Below, piece by piece: positions 61,606-64,000 of a stretch of DNA of 64,000 nucleotides. Position 1 is the first letter of the stretch. Every line of letters starts with the position of its first letter. Origin of the DNA: Arthrobacter sp. M4 (lineage in GTDB: Bacteria > Actinomycetota > Actinomycetes > Actinomycetales > Micrococcaceae). The stretch covers positions 682,001-746,000 of the forward strand of contig NZ_JAIWYX010000001.1 in the NCBI RefSeq assembly GCF_020251205.1. The letters run 5' to 3'. Under the pieces are notes generated by a model. That model saw only the letters and a program-made list of their open reading frames with translations. It was not told the origin of the DNA and ran no database searches. The translations under genes and the position numbers were made by a program.

Positions 61606-61982
61606 CCAGTCGACCCTGTGAAGGGCTGTGCTCGACGTCGCGGGTACCAGGGCAACCATCGCCAAAGCTGTCCCGCGCACCTACACCAACACCATTGGCC
61701 ACGGATAAGATCAAGCGATCCGGGCTGGCGCCACGACACTCTCGATTCATGCCCACGAGACCGCGCAACATCATCCTTGCACTGGTACTGGCCAGCACGT
61801 CTCCGACATCGTCAAACTGACGTGGGACCACACGATTACAGAGGAGGTAGTTACTATCACCTATCCGGGTGGGATGCGGTGATTGAACGAGTCTTGTATT
61901 GGTCAATTACAAAGGAGCCAGCGCCCTACGACGCCTTCTTTGCGGGGGGGCTTTGGCTTGTTCGTGCGCTGCACCGGCTGGC

Positions 61983-63752
61983 TCAGTATTCGGTGTGTCC
62001 GAGTCCAGGTGCGGGCACCAGTTCTACGATCGGCGCCCTTGCTGCGTGCAGTTCGAAGACTGTGATCGAGTTTTTTTCTTTTCGAAGGAGCGGTCCGGGG
62101 ACGTACAGGGCATCTTGGGGGCCCCGGGACCAGTATCGGCCCAGGCAGAAGCCATTGATCCAGACGATGCCCTTGGTCCAGCCGCCCATGGACAGGAAAG
62201 TATCGGCAGGGGTGTGAACCTCGAAGTCACCGAGGACGAATGCGGGGCCGGAGACCGGCTGGTCCGGGGCAACCGGGTGGTGGTTCGCCCCGGGCAGCCC
62301 GCCGGGGATACCCGCAAGGTCCAGGGGAAGGCAGTTCCACTCTTCGACTGCCTTACCGTTGATGCGTCCTTCCCCTATGAGGCCCTTCGGCTCCCCTAGC
62401 CTCGGTCCGTAATTCACCCGGCCTTGGTCCTCAACCAGGATCTGAAGCGTTCCCACTGCATCATTGGGCAGGGTGATGGACGTCTCGTGGTGGTCACGTG
62501 CCATGGTCCCGACCGGCTGCCGGTTTAGGAAGACCTGCGCGCGGTCACGGATGGCGTCGAAGTCCAGGACCGAGGGACCACTAACAGCCACTTCGATGGA
62601 ATAGACACTGAACCCGGAATAGTGCGCCAGGTCGTCGTGTGTAGGTAGAACCCTCTCCTGGTTCTCCTCCCCGAGCTGGTCCAAGGACTCCCAGAGCGAC
62701 ACCTTGCTTGAGAGCTGCACAACTGCGTGGTCCATGGGCTGGGTGGGTACCGGAACGTCGCTGTCATCAAGGTCGGCGTATTTGGCGATCACGGCCCGAA
62801 GGGCCCAATACTTGGCCGTCGGGTTGCCGGATTCGTCCAGTGGGGCATCGTAGTCATAGCTTGTGACCGTGGGCTGGTACACGCCCTTGTCATTGGCGCC
62901 GTTGGTGAAGCCGAAGTTCGTTCCGCCATGGAACATGTAGATGTTCACTGACGCGCCGAGCCCTAGCATGACATCCAGTTCTTCCGCCGCCGGCTCAGCC
63001 GCCGTCGTATGGTGGTGGGCACCCCAATGGTCAAACCAGCCCACCCAGAACTCTGAGCACATCAGCGGCCCGGTGGGCTGGTACCGGCGGAGGATTGCCA
63101 GGCGTTCAGCTGCGCGGGAGCCGAAGGAGCCGGTTTTGTGCAATTCAGGAAGGCTCCCGTTCGCCAGCATGCGGTCTTCGGGCTGGTCAACGGTGGTGAA
63201 CGGCACGGTCAGGCCGATGTCGCGGTTGATCTGCACCAACTTCTCCAGGTAGACATGATCGTCGCCATAGGCACCATACTCGTTTTCTATCTGGATCAGG
63301 ATGATGGGTCCGCCGGTATCGATCTGACGGGGGACCAAAATGGGTGCGAGCTGTTCGAAGTACTCCCTAATTGCTCCTAGGTATGCGTCATCGTCCTCCC
63401 GGATGGCGTTCACCCCGGAATCAAACAACCACGCGGGCAGCCCCCCGTTGTCCCATTCAGCGCAAATGTATGGGCCTGGCCGAACGATGGCGTGCATACC
63501 TTCAGCCGACACGAGATCCAAAAACCGTCCCAGATCCAAGATTCCCGAGGTCTCAAAAATCCCGCGGGCCGGAGCATGCGCATTCCATGGAATATACGTT
63601 TCGATGGCGTTCAGCCCCATTTGACGTGCCTTGCGGATTCGGTCCGCCCACTGCTCCGGGTGGACACGGAAGTAATGCAAGGCGCCGGAGATGATCCGGT
63701 GTGGCTGGCCGTCGAGCATGAAATCACGCTCGCCGATCTCAAAGTGGGACAT
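61983..63752 (-). CDS. GH35 beta-galactosidase
   Basis: A 589-residue protein beginning MSHFEIGERDFMLDGQPHRI followed by ISGALHYFRVHPEQWADRI, the classical GH35 entry. The signature GGPIILIQIENEYGAYG contains the acid/base Glu near residue 158; the nucleophile Glu is in PLMCSEFWVGWFDHWG near 235. Substrate-binding NIYMFHGGTNFGFTNGAN follows. C-terminal jelly-roll domains start at about 390, ending with KGIVWINGFCLGRYWSRGPQ. No signal peptide is seen, so it hydrolyses imported galactosides. It is transcribed toward the LacI gene and probably belongs to the same plant-sugar locus. Confidence 0.93.
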   Translation of the reverse strand: MSHFEIGERDFMLDGQPHRIISGALHYFRVHPEQWADRIRKARQMGLNAIETYIPWNAHAPARGIFETSGILDLGRFLDLVSAEGMHAIVRPGPYICAEWDNGGLPAWLFDSGVNAIREDDDAYLGAIREYFEQLAPILVPRQIDTGGPIILIQIENEYGAYGDDHVYLEKLVQINRDIGLTVPFTTVDQPEDRMLANGSLPELHKTGSFGSRAAERLAILRRYQPTGPLMCSEFWVGWFDHWGAHHHTTAAEPAAEELDVMLGLGASVNIYMFHGGTNFGFTNGANDKGVYQPTVTSYDYDAPLDESGNPTAKYWALRAVIAKYADLDDSDVPVPTQPMDHAVVQLSSKVSLWESLDQLGEENQERVLPTHDDLAHYSGFSVYSIEVAVSGPSVLDFDAIRDRAQVFLNRQPVGTMARDHHETSITLPNDAVGTLQILVEDQGRVNYGPRLGEPKGLIGEGRINGKAVEEWNCLPLDLAGIPGGLPGANHHPVAPDQPVSGPAFVLGDFEVHTPADTFLSMGGWTKGIVWINGFCLGRYWSRGPQDALYVPGPLLRKEKNSITVFELHAARAPIVELVPAPGLGHTEY

Positions 63753-64000
63753 TGACGGATTCCAATCTCAGGGGATGGTTTCTACAGAACGAAGCCCAAA
63801 AGCTCGCGGCATCTGAGTGTTGCTTCCGGATGCATTCCGTCAGCCGGCGCTCTGCCGATTCGCGCCTCCACAGACTAGGATAACGATTTCCAAGCTTCGT
63901 AGTCGATGGCCCAAGCTCAGCAGACTGGAGCGTCGCGACCCCTTCCTACTACACCGAACGCAGAAAGTTGTTCCTGAACCAAGATGCCAAGCCGATTGGG
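63753..64000. promoter_or_regulatory. Upstream region of the beta-galactosidase gene with a LacI-like site
   Basis: GGATAACGATTTCC at 63878-63891 has GGA/TCC ends and a central CG, an imperfect LacI-type palindrome, about 130 bp upstream of the start. No gene is visible before the window ends. Confidence 0.35.

Noticed and set aside
1..64000. CRISPR array or cas genes
   Set aside because: No regularly spaced short repeats and no Cas-like protein were seen; the repeated sequences are kilobases apart.

Overview
High-GC actinobacterial chromosome, most likely a soil member of the Micrococcaceae (Arthrobacter, Pseudarthrobacter or Paenarthrobacter type). The call rests on GC-rich codon use, ATGA-coupled operons, many TetR, GntR and LacI regulators, and a catabolic gene set for fructans, guanidine or urea, CoA-linked acids and plant sugars. 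No rRNA, intact tRNA or CRISPR array was seen.

Layout. 1-1.8 kb: end of a GH172 gene and a GH32 fructan hydrolase. 1.9-5.9 kb: a soluble receiver-kinase hybrid, an NAD(P)-binding protein with its divergent TetR regulator, and a second TetR. 6.1-14.8 kb: a tightly coupled operon of permease, two DUF1989 proteins, a biotin-dependent urea/guanidine carboxylase and allophanate hydrolase. This set fits guanidine breakdown to ammonia and CO2 at least as well as urea breakdown. 15.1-19.3 kb: gene remnants, a GntR regulator with a TcuA-like flavoprotein, and an MmyB-type HTH regulator. 19.4-21.2 kb: ilvD.

21.3-50 kb is an accessory region. Four copies (A-D) of a modular repeat of up to about 550 bp lie in the same orientation near 23.3, 35.9, 40.7 and 45.0 kb. 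Each contains a 23-bp match to the 3' end of a tRNA gene (tRNA-Leu-like) between palindromes and ends in a strong hairpin. They divide the region into three cargo blocks: (I) a GntR-controlled CoA-acid catabolic locus whose acyl-CoA ligase is split by a three-gene TGT/ACA transposon with a 5-bp target duplication; (II) a DUF2254 membrane protein and a cation/proton antiporter; (III) a Fic/Doc toxin-antitoxin pair and an FAD oxidoreductase. None carries a recognisable intact integrase. A second, unrelated repeat family (three copies) keeps base-paired arms while its arm sequences change. Several small genes here are frameshifted or truncated.

47.7-50 kb: a Mug-type glycosylase and a TDT-family exporter with its TetR regulator. 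50.2-63.8 kb: a sugar/sugar-acid locus, mostly on the minus strand: CUT1 ABC importer, 2-keto-3-deoxygluconate-type kinase, ManD-type mannonate dehydratase, two Gfo/Idh/MocA dehydrogenases, an intact LacI repressor facing a 21-bp perfect palindrome, and a GH35 beta-galactosidase. A second LacI gene and a mannitol-dehydrogenase-family (UxuB-like) gene in this locus are broken.
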